25,491 nt of DNA. It comes from a virus. The notes under the pieces were generated by a model. The model saw only the letters and a list, made by a program, of their open reading frames with translations. It was not told the DNA's origin and searched no databases. The stretch spans positions 1-25,491 of the IMG/VR virus record IMGVR_UViG_3300021960_000462. The stretch is one strand, 5' to 3'. This document shows positions 1 through 8,404 of this stretch, one piece after another (position 1 is the stretch's first letter; each line of letters begins with the position of its first letter). A program made the translations under genes and the position numbers.

Positions 1-1
1 T

Positions 2-532
2 CAATTCCAGTTTAACAACTTAGGATTTGCTGGTGCATCTGAATTCCTTGTTTATGATGCTAACACTGGATCCGTTGGTGTTGGTAGCACAATTCCTGGT
101 GATCTTGATGGAGATCCTGTAAGACTTGACGTTCTTGGAACTGTCCGTGCTACAAGATTTGTTGACAGAGATGGTAATGATGTAGGTGGACTTTACAAAC
201 TTGTCAACGCTAACGTTGGACTCGGAACTTCCGCAGCTGGATCAGGAAACTTAGTTGTCGTAAGTAAGTATCTTATTGATACAACTAACGGTCCATGTAC
301 TGTGTATCTTCCCACAGCTGGGTTGCAAACAGGACATTGGATTGAGATCTTAGATCAGGGAAGTTCTTGGAACATAAATAATGTAACGGTATACTCTGGT
401 ATTGGGTCACAGTTTCAAAATCAACTTTTGAATACATCTGATGGTCCTCTTTATCTTGATGCTCCTGCTCAGGTTAAGCTGATTTGGAGCGGTTCTTTAT
501 GGAAAGTATTCGCAAATCCAGTAGGAATTTAA
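2..532 (+). CDS. Virion/tail-fibre-type protein, C-terminal part (5' end outside window)
   Basis: The frame is open from base 2 to the TAA at 530-532, so this is the last ~176 residues of a longer protein whose start lies upstream. The visible part has a Gly/Val/Thr-rich beta-repeat stretch (SEFLVYDANTGSVGVGST), then a terminal beta domain containing YLPTAGLQTGHWIEILDQ and ending LIWSGSLWKVF. C-terminal domains of this look are common in structural proteins of T4-like cyanophages. It ends one base before the next gene, and the following genes are also structural, so I infer a tail-fibre or other virion role. The exact gene cannot be named without its N-terminus. Confidence 0.7.
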   Translation, partial: QFQFNNLGFAGASEFLVYDANTGSVGVGSTIPGDLDGDPVRLDVLGTVRATRFVDRDGNDVGGLYKLVNANVGLGTSAAGSGNLVVVSKYLIDTTNGPCTVYLPTAGLQTGHWIEILDQGSSWNINNVTVYSGIGSQFQNQLLNTSDGPLYLDAPAQVKLIWSGSLWKVFANPVGI

Positions 533-533
533 G

Positions 534-890
534 ATGTCACTTAGTTTAAGCAATCTATCTGGTAGCATCGCTAATTCAGCGAACTATTTTGTCTACGCTT
601 TGCGTAGAGATTCTGATGATATGTTGTGGTTGACTAAGATTAATAGTGCATCCAATGAAACTGCGATTGACCTTCATAGAACAGACGGAACACAAATTCC
701 TGGAGTTACTGAGGGGCAAGATTACGTTGAAGAAACTACTGCTGAGAAGCAGGCTCTCAATAATCCAGCAGATAAATATCAACAGATACGTTTCGATTCA
801 CGCAACTTGAATTATTTCATTGACAGTGACGGTTATTTTGTCCTGAAAATCGGCGGGACATATGACTATGATAGCGTTGGACCAAAATAA
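534..890 (+). CDS. Small cyanophage structural-region protein, function unknown (118 aa)
   Basis: This ATG ORF starts one base after the preceding stop and lies in a run of structural genes. The protein begins with a Ser/Asn/Leu-rich segment (MSLSLSNLSGSIANSANYF). It continues with a mixed charged domain containing YALRRDSDDMLWLTKIN and ends in an aromatic beta-like tail (YFIDSDGYFVLKIGGTYDYD). No signal peptide or membrane segment is visible. I do not recognise a named domain. Position and composition suggest a small virion component or fibre-associated protein, which is an inference only. A GGAG ribosome-binding site for the next gene follows its stop. Confidence 0.65.
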   Translation: MSLSLSNLSGSIANSANYFVYALRRDSDDMLWLTKINSASNETAIDLHRTDGTQIPGVTEGQDYVEETTAEKQALNNPADKYQQIRFDSRNLNYFIDSDGYFVLKIGGTYDYDSVGPK

Positions 891-905
891 AAACGACGGA
901 GAACA

Positions 906-3900
906 ATGGCTGAATTTCGTTTAGGGCGTTTAAAATTTAACTGGACAGGGAACTGGACTCCCTCGACAGCATATGTCATTGACGACATTATGCGTTTTGG
1001 TCCTAATAACTATGTTTGTATTACCAACCACACCTCTACGGGTATTGGTACTACTGCATGGGCATCGACCGATTCGGCATATTGGCAACTTCATGTAGAA
1101 GGATTCACCTTTAAAGGTGCATTTAGTACTGTAACCACTTACGTCGTTAACGATGTAATTAAACTTGGTGGTAATCAGTATATCTGTACCTCCAACCATG
1201 TATCCGTTGCTTCTACTTCTCTCTGGGCATCTCAGAATCAGAATCAGTACTGGCGTACATACAATGAGAATGTTACTCCTGCTGATGAGTGGAGACCTGA
1301 TACATATTACAACGTAAACCAACTCATTACCATTGGTGGTAACGTTTATCGTTGTAACCAAGCGCATACTGGAGCCGCTACTACATCTAGTTGGTATTCT
1401 ACTGACTTTAGTAAGTGGACTATCTTTAATCCTGGATTGGATGTTGTTGGTGCTTATACTACATCTGTTCAGTATGGACCTAATGATGTAATTAAGATTG
1501 GTCCTAAACAGTATCGAGTCACAACGCCTTTCAATGCCAGCGGAACTGTAGAATACGGTAATCTTTCCGTTCTTGCAGATGGTGTTGAGCATCGTGGTGG
1601 ATGGATTGCAACTGGCATCTACTATCCTGGAGATTTGGTTGAGTTTAATGGTAATGCTTACATTAACATTTCTCAGTCTCTAGGAAATCAACCAAACTTA
1701 AGTGCATCTGATTCTTTCTGGAACCCTGTTGCTGTAGGTTTAGGAACCACGGCTGCTGTTGGAACTTATAGCAGCACCAGAACTTATAACCAATCTGATA
1801 TGGTTACCCTTGGTGGTAACACATATCGTGTGATTTCTCCTCAAGTAAGTGGTATCAACCCCCTTGGAATTGGTAGCACCGAGAACTGGCAACTTGTAGT
1901 TAAAGGTCTTAATTTTGCTGGAACTTGGGCGACAGCAACGACATACGAACTCAATGATATTGTTGAGTATGCATCGTCTGCTTATGTTTCGGTAGCATCC
2001 TCTAACATGAGCGTTATTCCCGGAACAAACGCTAGCAAGTGGGCTGCGTTTGCTATTGGAGATAGCACTGCTCTCTTGACAACTAGAGGAGATCTTCTCT
2101 ATAGAAATGCTTCTGCTCCCGCAAGACTTGGTATTGGATCTCTCGGTACTGTTCTTACATCCAATGGAACAGATGTATTCTGGGATTATGCTGGTGTACA
2201 AACTAAGATTCTGTACGTTGATCCTGTTACTGGTAATGATACCGAGACAGGAACTTCCGCTGCTACTGCATACAAAACTCTTGGTGTTGCTCTGACTAGT
2301 GCTACTGGACCTCAGTCAATTACCAACCTTGTATACAATGGTGTAACTGGATTTGCTACCATTACTGTTCCGAATCATGGAATTCTTTTTAATGGTTCCA
2401 GAATCAGACTCAATAACATTGCATTCTCTACTGCAACCTTAGTTTCTCAAGTTGGATTCTCCAGCAATATCTTCCCTGCCGTTAATGGTCAGCAACTCGG
2501 TGGAAGAGGAGGCCAAGGCGGCGGCGGATTCTTCTTTGATGTTTCTAACAGAGTAGACGATAACACTCTGGTTGTTAACATTGGTACTGCTCCTGTTGAT
2601 CTTCAATATGTTCAGGGCGGAACTGTTACCGATGTATCTCCTGTTATCTTTAAACTGTCCGCTGGTGACTTCTTTGAGCAACTGCCCATCAGACTGAATC
2701 CTAACGTTTCCGTTGTTGGTGATTCTCTCAGAGGTACAACTATTCTTCCTGCGGCTGGTCTTTCGACTGATGGTGTTACTCCCAACAACAGAAAGACAAT
2801 GTTCCAACTTTCTGATGGTTGCGTTCTTCAGGGACTCTCCCTGAAGGGTATGACTGGATTTACTTATAATCCTAACGCACCATTTGATATTGGACAAACC
2901 AATATTCGTGTTGGAACTGGAACTACTGCTTGTGGTATTTTCTGTGCTCTAAATCCAGAATCTCCAATCTTAAGAAAGTCTCCTTACCTTAAGGATTGTA
3001 CTTCCTTCTCTCATGGTGGTGTAGGTGTATTCATCGATGGTGGTATTCACACCGTTGGTAACAAGTCGATGGTATTTGACTCCTTCACTCAGATTAATAG
3101 TGATGGTGCTGGATATGTTCTTGATAAAGACGCTCGTGCTGAGATTGTTTCTTGCTTCACATATTACTGCTCCTGGGGTTATTTCGCTGGAGAAGGTGCT
3201 AGAGTTCGTTCGGTTGGTGGTAACAACTCTTACGGCGATTACGGTGTAATTGCTTCTGGATTCTCGACTTCGGAAACACCAAGAACTGCCAGTGTATATG
3301 GAGATAGATTTGAAACAATTACTGGATCTATAGTCAACGGACCTCTTGCTGTTGGACTTGCGATGACTGGTGCCACTTCTGGTGCTAGAGCCACAATTCT
3401 GAATGACCAGACTGCTGGCGACTACATCATCTTCAAGTACAACGCTGGATATGGTGATCCTTCCATTGGTATCGGAACCACTTCCTTTATTCCTGGCGAG
3501 ACAGTTAACATCGCTGGTGGTAGATCGGCTGGTATTGCTTCTGTTGCTGGATCTGTTGGTGGGCAGAAAGGTGTTCTGATTGAAGTTGCTGGACTCTCTA
3601 CAACTCCTAGAGTTGGAGACAACGTAGCGTTTACAACCACAACAGTGGCGGCTGGAATCAACACTGATAACAACTACTATATTATTGCTGCTGTTACTGG
3701 ATTTACAACTGCCACTGGTCGTGCTACACTGAGCATTGCTCCTGAGAAAACACTCAGAACAATTGATGATGGAACAAGCACTTCTCTCATTCAAATGAGA
3801 ACCAACTTCTCGCAAATGCGTCTGACAGGACACGACTTCCTGAGTGTTGGTACTGGTAACTCTGTAACAACCAACTATCCTAATGTTAATGATGATACGG

Positions 3901-4367
3901 TTCAGCAGGGTAATGAAACCAATGTAAGACTTGGTGGTAAAGTGTTCTTCGTTTCTACTGACCAAGGTGGTAACTTCCGAGTTGGTGACTTCTTCTCGGT
4001 TGATCAGTTAACTGGTAGAGCAACCCTGGATGCTTCGGCGTTCAACCTGTCTGGTCTGACTGAACTGAGACTGGGTGCTATTGGTGGTCAGATTGGTGAA
4101 TCGATTAACGAATTCTCCTCTGACGGAACACTGTCGGGTAACTCTAACCAGGCCGTACCCACGGAGCAAGCAGTTAAGACTTATGTTGACACTCTTGCCG
4201 CTGGACTTAATAACACTCTGGTTGCTAGAGCTGGAAGCACCATGACTGGGGCCTTAAAACTTTATGCTGATCCTGGTCCTGGATATGCTGCTAGCATGTA
4301 TGCTGCAACACGTCACTATGTTGACGATCAGGTTGGACCTTCCCAATACTTCTCGGGATCCATTTGA
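906..4367 (+). CDS. Giant tail fibre: seven sugar-binding-like modules plus beta-helix-like body (1153 aa)
   Basis: Start ATG has GGAG at 898-901. Residues ~13-382 hold about seven degenerate repeats of 45-55 residues (near 13-62, 70-117, 128-173, 182-225, 231-274, 284-330, 338-382). The pattern W/Y-x(6-8)-Y-x(3)-D/N-D-x-V-x(3)-G-N-x-Y resembles carbohydrate-binding module 5/12-type beta modules on phage fibres. Residues ~391-428 carry the fibre signature TTRGDLLYR..A.ARL.IGS.GTVL.S.G. From ~437, YVDPVTGNDTETGTSAATAYKTL is typical of the entry to a right-handed beta-helix. The C-terminus has EQAVKTYVD, MTGALKLYADP and AATRHYVDDQV, the usual fibre end motifs. It is probably a receptor-reading side or tail fibre. 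The fibre assignment is strong; the sugar specificity is not knowable from sequence. Confidence 0.85.
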   Translation: MAEFRLGRLKFNWTGNWTPSTAYVIDDIMRFGPNNYVCITNHTSTGIGTTAWASTDSAYWQLHVEGFTFKGAFSTVTTYVVNDVIKLGGNQYICTSNHVSVASTSLWASQNQNQYWRTYNENVTPADEWRPDTYYNVNQLITIGGNVYRCNQAHTGAATTSSWYSTDFSKWTIFNPGLDVVGAYTTSVQYGPNDVIKIGPKQYRVTTPFNASGTVEYGNLSVLADGVEHRGGWIATGIYYPGDLVEFNGNAYINISQSLGNQPNLSASDSFWNPVAVGLGTTAAVGTYSSTRTYNQSDMVTLGGNTYRVISPQVSGINPLGIGSTENWQLVVKGLNFAGTWATATTYELNDIVEYASSAYVSVASSNMSVIPGTNASKWAAFAIGDSTALLTTRGDLLYRNASAPARLGIGSLGTVLTSNGTDVFWDYAGVQTKILYVDPVTGNDTETGTSAATAYKTLGVALTSATGPQSITNLVYNGVTGFATITVPNHGILFNGSRIRLNNIAFSTATLVSQVGFSSNIFPAVNGQQLGGRGGQGGGGFFFDVSNRVDDNTLVVNIGTAPVDLQYVQGGTVTDVSPVIFKLSAGDFFEQLPIRLNPNVSVVGDSLRGTTILPAAGLSTDGVTPNNRKTMFQLSDGCVLQGLSLKGMTGFTYNPNAPFDIGQTNIRVGTGTTACGIFCALNPESPILRKSPYLKDCTSFSHGGVGVFIDGGIHTVGNKSMVFDSFTQINSDGAGYVLDKDARAEIVSCFTYYCSWGYFAGEGARVRSVGGNNSYGDYGVIASGFSTSETPRTASVYGDRFETITGSIVNGPLAVGLAMTGATSGARATILNDQTAGDYIIFKYNAGYGDPSIGIGTTSFIPGETVNIAGGRSAGIASVAGSVGGQKGVLIEVAGLSTTPRVGDNVAFTTTTVAAGINTDNNYYIIAAVTGFTTATGRATLSIAPEKTLRTIDDGTSTSLIQMRTNFSQMRLTGHDFLSVGTGNSVTTNYPNVNDDTVQQGNETNVRLGGKVFFVSTDQGGNFRVGDFFSVDQLTGRATLDASAFNLSGLTELRLGAIGGQIGESINEFSSDGTLSGNSNQAVPTEQAVKTYVDTLAAGLNNTLVARAGSTMTGALKLYADPGPGYAASMYAATRHYVDDQVGPSQYFSGSI

Positions 4368-4388
4368 TTCTGGGTTTATAACTCCATA

Positions 4389-4405
4389 ACCCCCCTTTGG
4401 GGGGT
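4389..4405 (+). terminator. GC-rich hairpin after the giant fibre gene
   Basis: Six C (4390-4395), loop TTT, six G (4399-4404), plus a flanking A-T pair, form a very stable hairpin about 20 bases after the fibre stop. The downstream stretch is ATTCTTATAA rather than a T-run. It may be a weak terminator, an mRNA-end stabiliser or both. A late promoter starts 6 bases further on. Confidence 0.6.
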
Positions 4406-4410
4406 ATTCT

Positions 4411-4418
4411 TATAAATA
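4411..4418 (+). promoter_or_regulatory. T4-type late promoter TATAAATA
   Basis: This is an exact match to the T4 late -10 element recognised by the phage sigma factor gp55. It lies in the 86-base gap before the small virion gene. Initiation would be expected near 4424, giving a leader of about 30 bases that carries an AAGGAAAG ribosome-binding site (4439-4446) before the ATG at 4454. It would drive the adhesin cassettes late in infection. Confidence 0.8.
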
Positions 4419-4453
4419 ACATTAACTGCACAAACGCAAGGAAAGATTAGAAA

Positions 4454-4789
4454 ATGGCTGGTGCTAACTATAATAAGTTGAATATCACATCAGCGACGGA
4501 CCAAACTTTGGTTCCCGCAATGGCGTCGAATACTTATTCTGTTGTTACCGTTTCGATGGTAAATAGGTCTTCTACTCAGTGTAAAGTAAGAATTGCTCTT
4601 ACCAATACCGCTGGTTCGCCCGCTGCTGGTGAATATCTTGAATATGATGCCATTCTAAACACTGGTGGTGTTCTTGAAAGAACTGGTATCGTAGTCGCTT
4701 CTGGTAAGTCAATTACCGTTTCGGCAACTGCCGTGACAGGATCTCTTACTGTTTCTGCTGTAGCATACGGAATCGAAGGAGTATCGTAA
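4454..4789 (+). CDS. Small beta-rich virion protein (111 aa)
   Basis: This is the first gene after the late promoter, with AAGGAAAG upstream. The protein is rich in Thr, Val, Ala and Ser with alternating hydrophobics (VTVSMVNRSSTQCKVRIAL, KSITVSATAVTGSLTVSAVA). This is consistent with a single Ig-like or jelly-roll beta sandwich of the kind found in small tail or capsid decoration proteins of cyanophages. There is one Cys and no signal peptide. The stop is followed after one base by the first glycine-rich adhesin gene. A structural role is inferred from context and composition; no specific family was recognised. Confidence 0.65.
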   Translation: MAGANYNKLNITSATDQTLVPAMASNTYSVVTVSMVNRSSTQCKVRIALTNTAGSPAAGEYLEYDAILNTGGVLERTGIVVASGKSITVSATAVTGSLTVSAVAYGIEGVS

Positions 4790-4790
4790 C

Positions 4791-5582
4791 ATGCCTATTC
4801 AGTACATTCTTGATTCTAATTGTTGCGAAGTCCACGGAATTTCTTGCTGCTGGATCGTACCTGATGGTGTAAAACACGTCACCTTTGAATTATGGGGCGG
4901 CGGCGGCGGTGGAGGAAACGCTGGTACTAACTGTAACTGCTGTCAATCTGGCGGCCCAGGTATGGGAGGTGCATACGCTAGAAAATCTATTAACGTAACT
5001 CCTGGAGATTACTACTACGTTTGTGCTGGATCTGGCGGCATGACCTACCAGGAGGGTGAATTTACTGGTGCTCCTGTAAATCTTTGCTGTAATGGAATTA
5101 GCGGTGGAAACAGTTTTGTAATTGGAGTCGGACTTACTAATTTCTGTGCAGAGGGTGGTTGTGGAGGCCGAAGTGATTTCGGTATTAATTGCTATTCTTA
5201 CTGTGGATGTATGTTTTATTCTAGTGGCACTCCTGGAATAAGCGCAACTTCATATGGGTATGATTACCATGCTCATAGCAATGGTGGACTCATGCACTTA
5301 TATGCTGATGGTGGAAACCCCTACACAATTAAGAATTGGGGTGGCACTGGAGCAGGCCCTGGCGGCGGCGGAGCAGGACATAATCACTCCGGATCGTATA
5401 ACTGCTGGGGTGGAAAAATGGGTGACAACAGTTGGGGCAAATATGTTGGTTTCCCTGAACCAATGATGCATGGTAGAATTCCTGGTGGCGGTGGAGCTGG
5501 CCAACACTTCCAAAGTGGTTGCAATTGCAACCCAGGTAGAAGTGGCCCAGGCGCTCCCGGAATGGTTAAAATTACATACTGA
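4791..5582 (+). CDS. Glycine/cysteine-rich adhesin, cassette copy 1 (263 aa)
   Basis: The core motif is W21-x-V-P-x-G, then TFELWG and seven consecutive glycines (36-42). A GGxYA..I.V.PGDYYYVCAGSGG segment follows, and the end is PGGGGAGQ...PGMVKITY. This pattern is the glycine-rich domain found at tips of many phage fibres. T-even gp38 adhesins also use glycine-rich motifs to form a polyglycine receptor-binding tip. I count 18 cysteines, often as CC or CxC, which is very unusual for a fibre protein. The central part differs from the two sister copies, as expected of a receptor-binding region. A chaperone-like partner follows 8 bases downstream. Adhesin function is inferred from family resemblance. 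Confidence 0.75.
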   Translation: MPIQYILDSNCCEVHGISCCWIVPDGVKHVTFELWGGGGGGGNAGTNCNCCQSGGPGMGGAYARKSINVTPGDYYYVCAGSGGMTYQEGEFTGAPVNLCCNGISGGNSFVIGVGLTNFCAEGGCGGRSDFGINCYSYCGCMFYSSGTPGISATSYGYDYHAHSNGGLMHLYADGGNPYTIKNWGGTGAGPGGGGAGHNHSGSYNCWGGKMGDNSWGKYVGFPEPMMHGRIPGGGGAGQHFQSGCNCNPGRSGPGAPGMVKITY

Positions 5583-5590
5583 GAAAGACA

Positions 5591-6172
5591 ATGGCAGACT
5601 ATAAAGTATTAGTAAATACATCTACTGGTAGAATCGGTCCCTATCCCATTGTCAGTGCTGGTAATGAGAGTCCAGCGCCCAGTGGATATCAGTATGTAAC
5701 TCTTGAAGAAGATACACCAGTATATGATGTTCTTCTTGCAATTGAAGGTAAACTTCATTTTGATATTGATATCTGGAAATCCACTTATGATTTTGATAAT
5801 CAGCAGTGGAATTATGCTCAGAAACAATGTGAAATTACTTGGAATGATGTAATCACTAATAGAAACGCTCTTCTTGATCAAAGTGATTACGCTTATTCCG
5901 CTGCAATTTATCATGATGTGGAATATGCACAGAAAATGTGGAGAGATTACAGAGCTCATCTGAGAATCTTATTTGATAATGTAGACTTTGAAAATGATAA
6001 TCCTTGTGATTTTGAATTCCCTGAGGGACCATTTGAAATCGAAGCAATGTCTGAATACATTCAGGCTGGAAATGCCAACATGAGAGTCATTGCCGACTCT
6101 AAAGTTAGAAGAGGTGATGTTTGGTACACGGAGATGTATCAACGTCTTGGTATCAGCACAACAGGAGTATAG
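5591..6172 (+). CDS. Tail-fibre assembly chaperone-like protein, cassette copy 1 (193 aa)
   Basis: Residues ~70-125 read like phage tail assembly chaperone proteins (the Phage_tail_APC/Tfa type): W..V..NRNALLDQSDY, then about 16 residues, then MWRDYRAHLR. The N-terminal ~60 residues (DYKVLVNTSTGRIGPYPI...YQYVTLEEDTPVYD) would be the fibre-interacting part. It has no signal peptide and is acidic and aromatic. It sits between adhesin copies 1 and 2, as Tfa or gp38-type helpers follow the fibre they fold. The role as a dedicated folding or attachment partner of the upstream adhesin is inferred from order and the short motif. Confidence 0.6.
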   Translation: MADYKVLVNTSTGRIGPYPIVSAGNESPAPSGYQYVTLEEDTPVYDVLLAIEGKLHFDIDIWKSTYDFDNQQWNYAQKQCEITWNDVITNRNALLDQSDYAYSAAIYHDVEYAQKMWRDYRAHLRILFDNVDFENDNPCDFEFPEGPFEIEAMSEYIQAGNANMRVIADSKVRRGDVWYTEMYQRLGISTTGV

Positions 6173-6178
6173 TAAACA

Positions 6179-7024
6179 ATGGGAAGACATTCAACAAAAG
6201 GATACGACTGTAATCTAGCATGTACAGGAGTTTTTTGGTTATCTCCTGAGGATGGTGACAGAACTACAGCTACAGGTACTGGATCCGTTAATAGATGCTG
6301 TCTTTGGACAGTTCCTCAAGGTGTTTACTGTGCTACCTTTGAAGTATGGGGTGGTGGTGGACAAGGAAATAACAAGTGCTGCTGTTCTTGTTATCCTGGT
6401 ATTGGCGGATCTCCTGGTGGATATGCAGCCAAGACAATTAAGGTTCAACCCGGATGGCAATATACCCTCTGTGCAGGTGGTGGTGGCTGGGACGCTTGCT
6501 GGAATGCGAACCAAGTTAGCGCATGTCAGTGTAGAGGTTGTGGAAGCTTCGTTAAAGGATGTAACTTAGGATTTGATTGCAACAACCAACGTGCTGAGAG
6601 TGACGTTTACAAGGGTGGAAAACTTTACGCTGACGGCGGCCTCGGCGGCAGTTGGTGTAATGACTGCTCTCAATATGGATCTTGCACTGGTGGTTGGTGG
6701 AGAAGCACTGAGAAGTGTGGATGTTCCTTTGGTGGAGATATTAACTTAAGTGGTGGATGGGCAGAAGTACATACCTGTTTTGAGAACTGCATCTTAACTG
6801 GTGGTTTTGGAGCTCCCATGGGAGGTCCTGATCAGTGGCAAGGCAGAGTGTGCTGCTGCTATCAATGCGGTCAAGGCCGTGGCGCTGGTGATCAATCTTG
6901 CGGATGCTGTGGAACTTTCCCTGGTGGTGGCGGTGGAGTCAATCCTATGGCAGGGGCTGATCATTGCGATGGTTGTGCTTGCTCTGGTAAGGGCGGCAAT
7001 GGTCTTATTAGAATTACATACTGA
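6179..7024 (+). CDS. Glycine/cysteine-rich adhesin, cassette copy 2 (281 aa, 33 Cys)
   Basis: This is a paralogue of the genes at 4791 and 7631. It shares the W43-T-V-P-x-G / TFEVWGGGG core (residues 43-61), the GGYAAKTIKV.PG..YTLCAGGGG block and the PGGGGG...GLIRITY end. It is the most extreme in cysteine: about 33 in 281 residues, including CCCSC, ACQCRGC, RVCCCYQC and SCGCC. An extra N-terminal segment (residues 1-38) is not shared with copy 1. AGGAG occurs before the ATG. It is probably an alternative or additional receptor-binding tip. The cysteines could form disulfides or bind metal; the sequence does not decide. Confidence 0.75.
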   Translation: MGRHSTKGYDCNLACTGVFWLSPEDGDRTTATGTGSVNRCCLWTVPQGVYCATFEVWGGGGQGNNKCCCSCYPGIGGSPGGYAAKTIKVQPGWQYTLCAGGGGWDACWNANQVSACQCRGCGSFVKGCNLGFDCNNQRAESDVYKGGKLYADGGLGGSWCNDCSQYGSCTGGWWRSTEKCGCSFGGDINLSGGWAEVHTCFENCILTGGFGAPMGGPDQWQGRVCCCYQCGQGRGAGDQSCGCCGTFPGGGGGVNPMAGADHCDGCACSGKGGNGLIRITY

Positions 7025-7032
7025 GGAGAAAA

Positions 7033-7638
7033 ATGGCAACAACAAAGTATTGGGCACTTGTTTATAGAAAAACCCACCTTGATGAAGGTTATTTCTTCCG
7101 CAAGGTCGCTAATGTTGTTCCCACCTCAGAAAAGTGGGAAGCAGATCAATTAGCAACGTGGGTTGAAGTCACTGGCGATTTGAAAACAGCCATGACTGAT
7201 CCTTCTGACACTAGAATCGTCGATGATCAGAGAACTAGATATAGTTTTGAATCGCAAACTTGGGATGCATTTTTTGTTAAACCAAGTATTGTAGAAAAAA
7301 CTCCGTCAGATCCCCAACAATCCGCATTGGAGATCGCCCTCTCTAATAGAGAAACTTTATTAAAAGAAGCAGCAATTCGTAAAAAAGTAAGAGATATTAC
7401 TCCTGGATTTGCTGCAGCTATTGATGCATATGTTGCGGAACTAAATAATCTTGAGATTGTAAAGGGTAAAACCTTCGATCTTGTTTGGCCCATTCAACCA
7501 TGGTCCACCAGCGTCACTTCAAACAGTGAGGCAAAAATCGCTGGAGAAGCAGGAATGTTTTCAAAATATTATGCACAAACAGAATTTGCTCCTGGTGTAA
7601 CACCTAGATTTAGCTCCGAGGGATACGTTAATGGCTAG
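7033..7638 (+). CDS. Tail-fibre assembly chaperone-like protein, cassette copy 2 (201 aa)
   Basis: It follows adhesin copy 2 by 8 bases with GAGGAG before the ATG. It is weakly related to the partners at 5591 and 8405. It keeps the ALSNRETLLKEAAIRKKVRD segment (~115-135) that matches NRNALLDQSDY in copy 1 and ETLLEEARRIRDEQLDASDY in copy 3, but the WR.YR..LR motif has degraded to IDAYVAELNNLE. The N-terminus starts YWALVYRKTHLDEGYFF, a beta-like fibre-binding half. Its last 8 bases overlap the start of adhesin copy 3, suggesting translational coupling. Chaperone function is inferred from position and residual similarity. Confidence 0.55.
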   Translation: MATTKYWALVYRKTHLDEGYFFRKVANVVPTSEKWEADQLATWVEVTGDLKTAMTDPSDTRIVDDQRTRYSFESQTWDAFFVKPSIVEKTPSDPQQSALEIALSNRETLLKEAAIRKKVRDITPGFAAAIDAYVAELNNLEIVKGKTFDLVWPIQPWSTSVTSNSEAKIAGEAGMFSKYYAQTEFAPGVTPRFSSEGYVNG

Positions 7639-8395
7639 AAATTTATATTCTGCATCTACCTATCAAGACGCTTGCGGCAGGTGTATTGATGATAATGACA
7701 AGACGGGATGTCAGATTCGTTGTGTCCGCATGGTTGATTTCTGCGAAGCAGGAAACTACACCTGGACTGTTCCCACTGGCGTAACCAGAGTTACTTTTGA
7801 AGCCTGGGGTGGCGGTGGTGGAGGATCTGCTCGCTGCTGCTGCGATTGCTATCACCATGGTCACGGCGGATCTGGTGGTGGATACAGTGCTGTTTCTGTT
7901 GCTACTGTTGCTGGTTGTCAGTATACGGTTTGCGTAGGACGTGGTGGTAACGAAGACGTAACTGGTAAGTTAGGTCGCCACTGGTGCTGCTGGGGTAAAG
8001 ACGGTGGAACTTCTTATGTGACTGGATATAACCTTTCTTCTTTCTGTGCAACCGGTGGCGGTGGTGCAGACATGGCTGGAAACGGTTGCTATAGTCACTG
8101 TGGTTGCATGTCTAACCAAGCTGGTTGTGGATCTGGTGGAAATATCTATGGCAATGGTGCTACTGGAGGACAGACAGGATACTCTGATGCCCAGTACTAT
8201 TCGATTGGTTGGGCTGGCGGTGCTGCATTCACTGCTGGAACTAAGTGGTTCTCTCATGAGCATTGCTGCCAGTGTCGTCCTGGCGATCCTGGTGCTCTTC
8301 CTGGTGGCGGTGGAGATGGTCCTCGCAACTACAATTGCTGCTGCTATCAAGCTGGTAACGGCGGTACTGGTCTCGTTCGCATTAGATTTGAATAA
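7631..8395 (+). CDS. Glycine/cysteine-rich adhesin, cassette copy 3 (254 aa)
   Basis: This is the third paralogue. Core W45-T-V-P-x-G / TFEAWGGGGGG (residues 45-65) is followed by ARCCCDCYHHGHGGSGGGY, YTVCVGRGG, and a PGGGGDG...GTGLVRIRFE end. There are about 24 cysteines plus a His cluster (CYHHGHG, HEHCCQC) that gives Cys/His patterns suggestive of metal binding. The N-terminal region (DACGRCIDDNDKTGCQIRC) is unique to this copy. The start overlaps the preceding gene by 8 bases. AAGGAG follows its stop for the next gene. It is probably a receptor-binding tip protein. Confidence 0.75.
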   Translation: MARNLYSASTYQDACGRCIDDNDKTGCQIRCVRMVDFCEAGNYTWTVPTGVTRVTFEAWGGGGGGSARCCCDCYHHGHGGSGGGYSAVSVATVAGCQYTVCVGRGGNEDVTGKLGRHWCCWGKDGGTSYVTGYNLSSFCATGGGGADMAGNGCYSHCGCMSNQAGCGSGGNIYGNGATGGQTGYSDAQYYSIGWAGGAAFTAGTKWFSHEHCCQCRPGDPGALPGGGGDGPRNYNCCCYQAGNGGTGLVRIRFE

Positions 8396-8404
8396 AGGAG
8401 AACA

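Noticed and set aside
371-380. CATAAATA inside the first fibre-type gene as a late promoter for 534 or 906
   Set aside because: It differs from the consensus, lies ~160 bases inside a coding region, and no gene starts at the expected distance.
2970-3965. 331-codon open frame on the minus strand inside the giant fibre gene
   Set aside because: Low-complexity Ser/Arg/Asn-rich translation with no domain; it is the mirror of the repetitive fibre codons on the plus strand. Other long minus-strand frames under the fibre, adhesin and carbamoyltransferase genes were rejected for the same reason.
6252-6569. 105-codon plus-strand frame inside adhesin copy 2, and similar frames inside copies 1 and 3 (5254, 6801, 8046)
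   Set aside because: They are out-of-frame readings of Gly/Cys-rich codons; composition shifts to Val/Leu/Ala/Met as expected for a frame shift of GGT/TGT-rich DNA, and no ribosome-binding sites are present.
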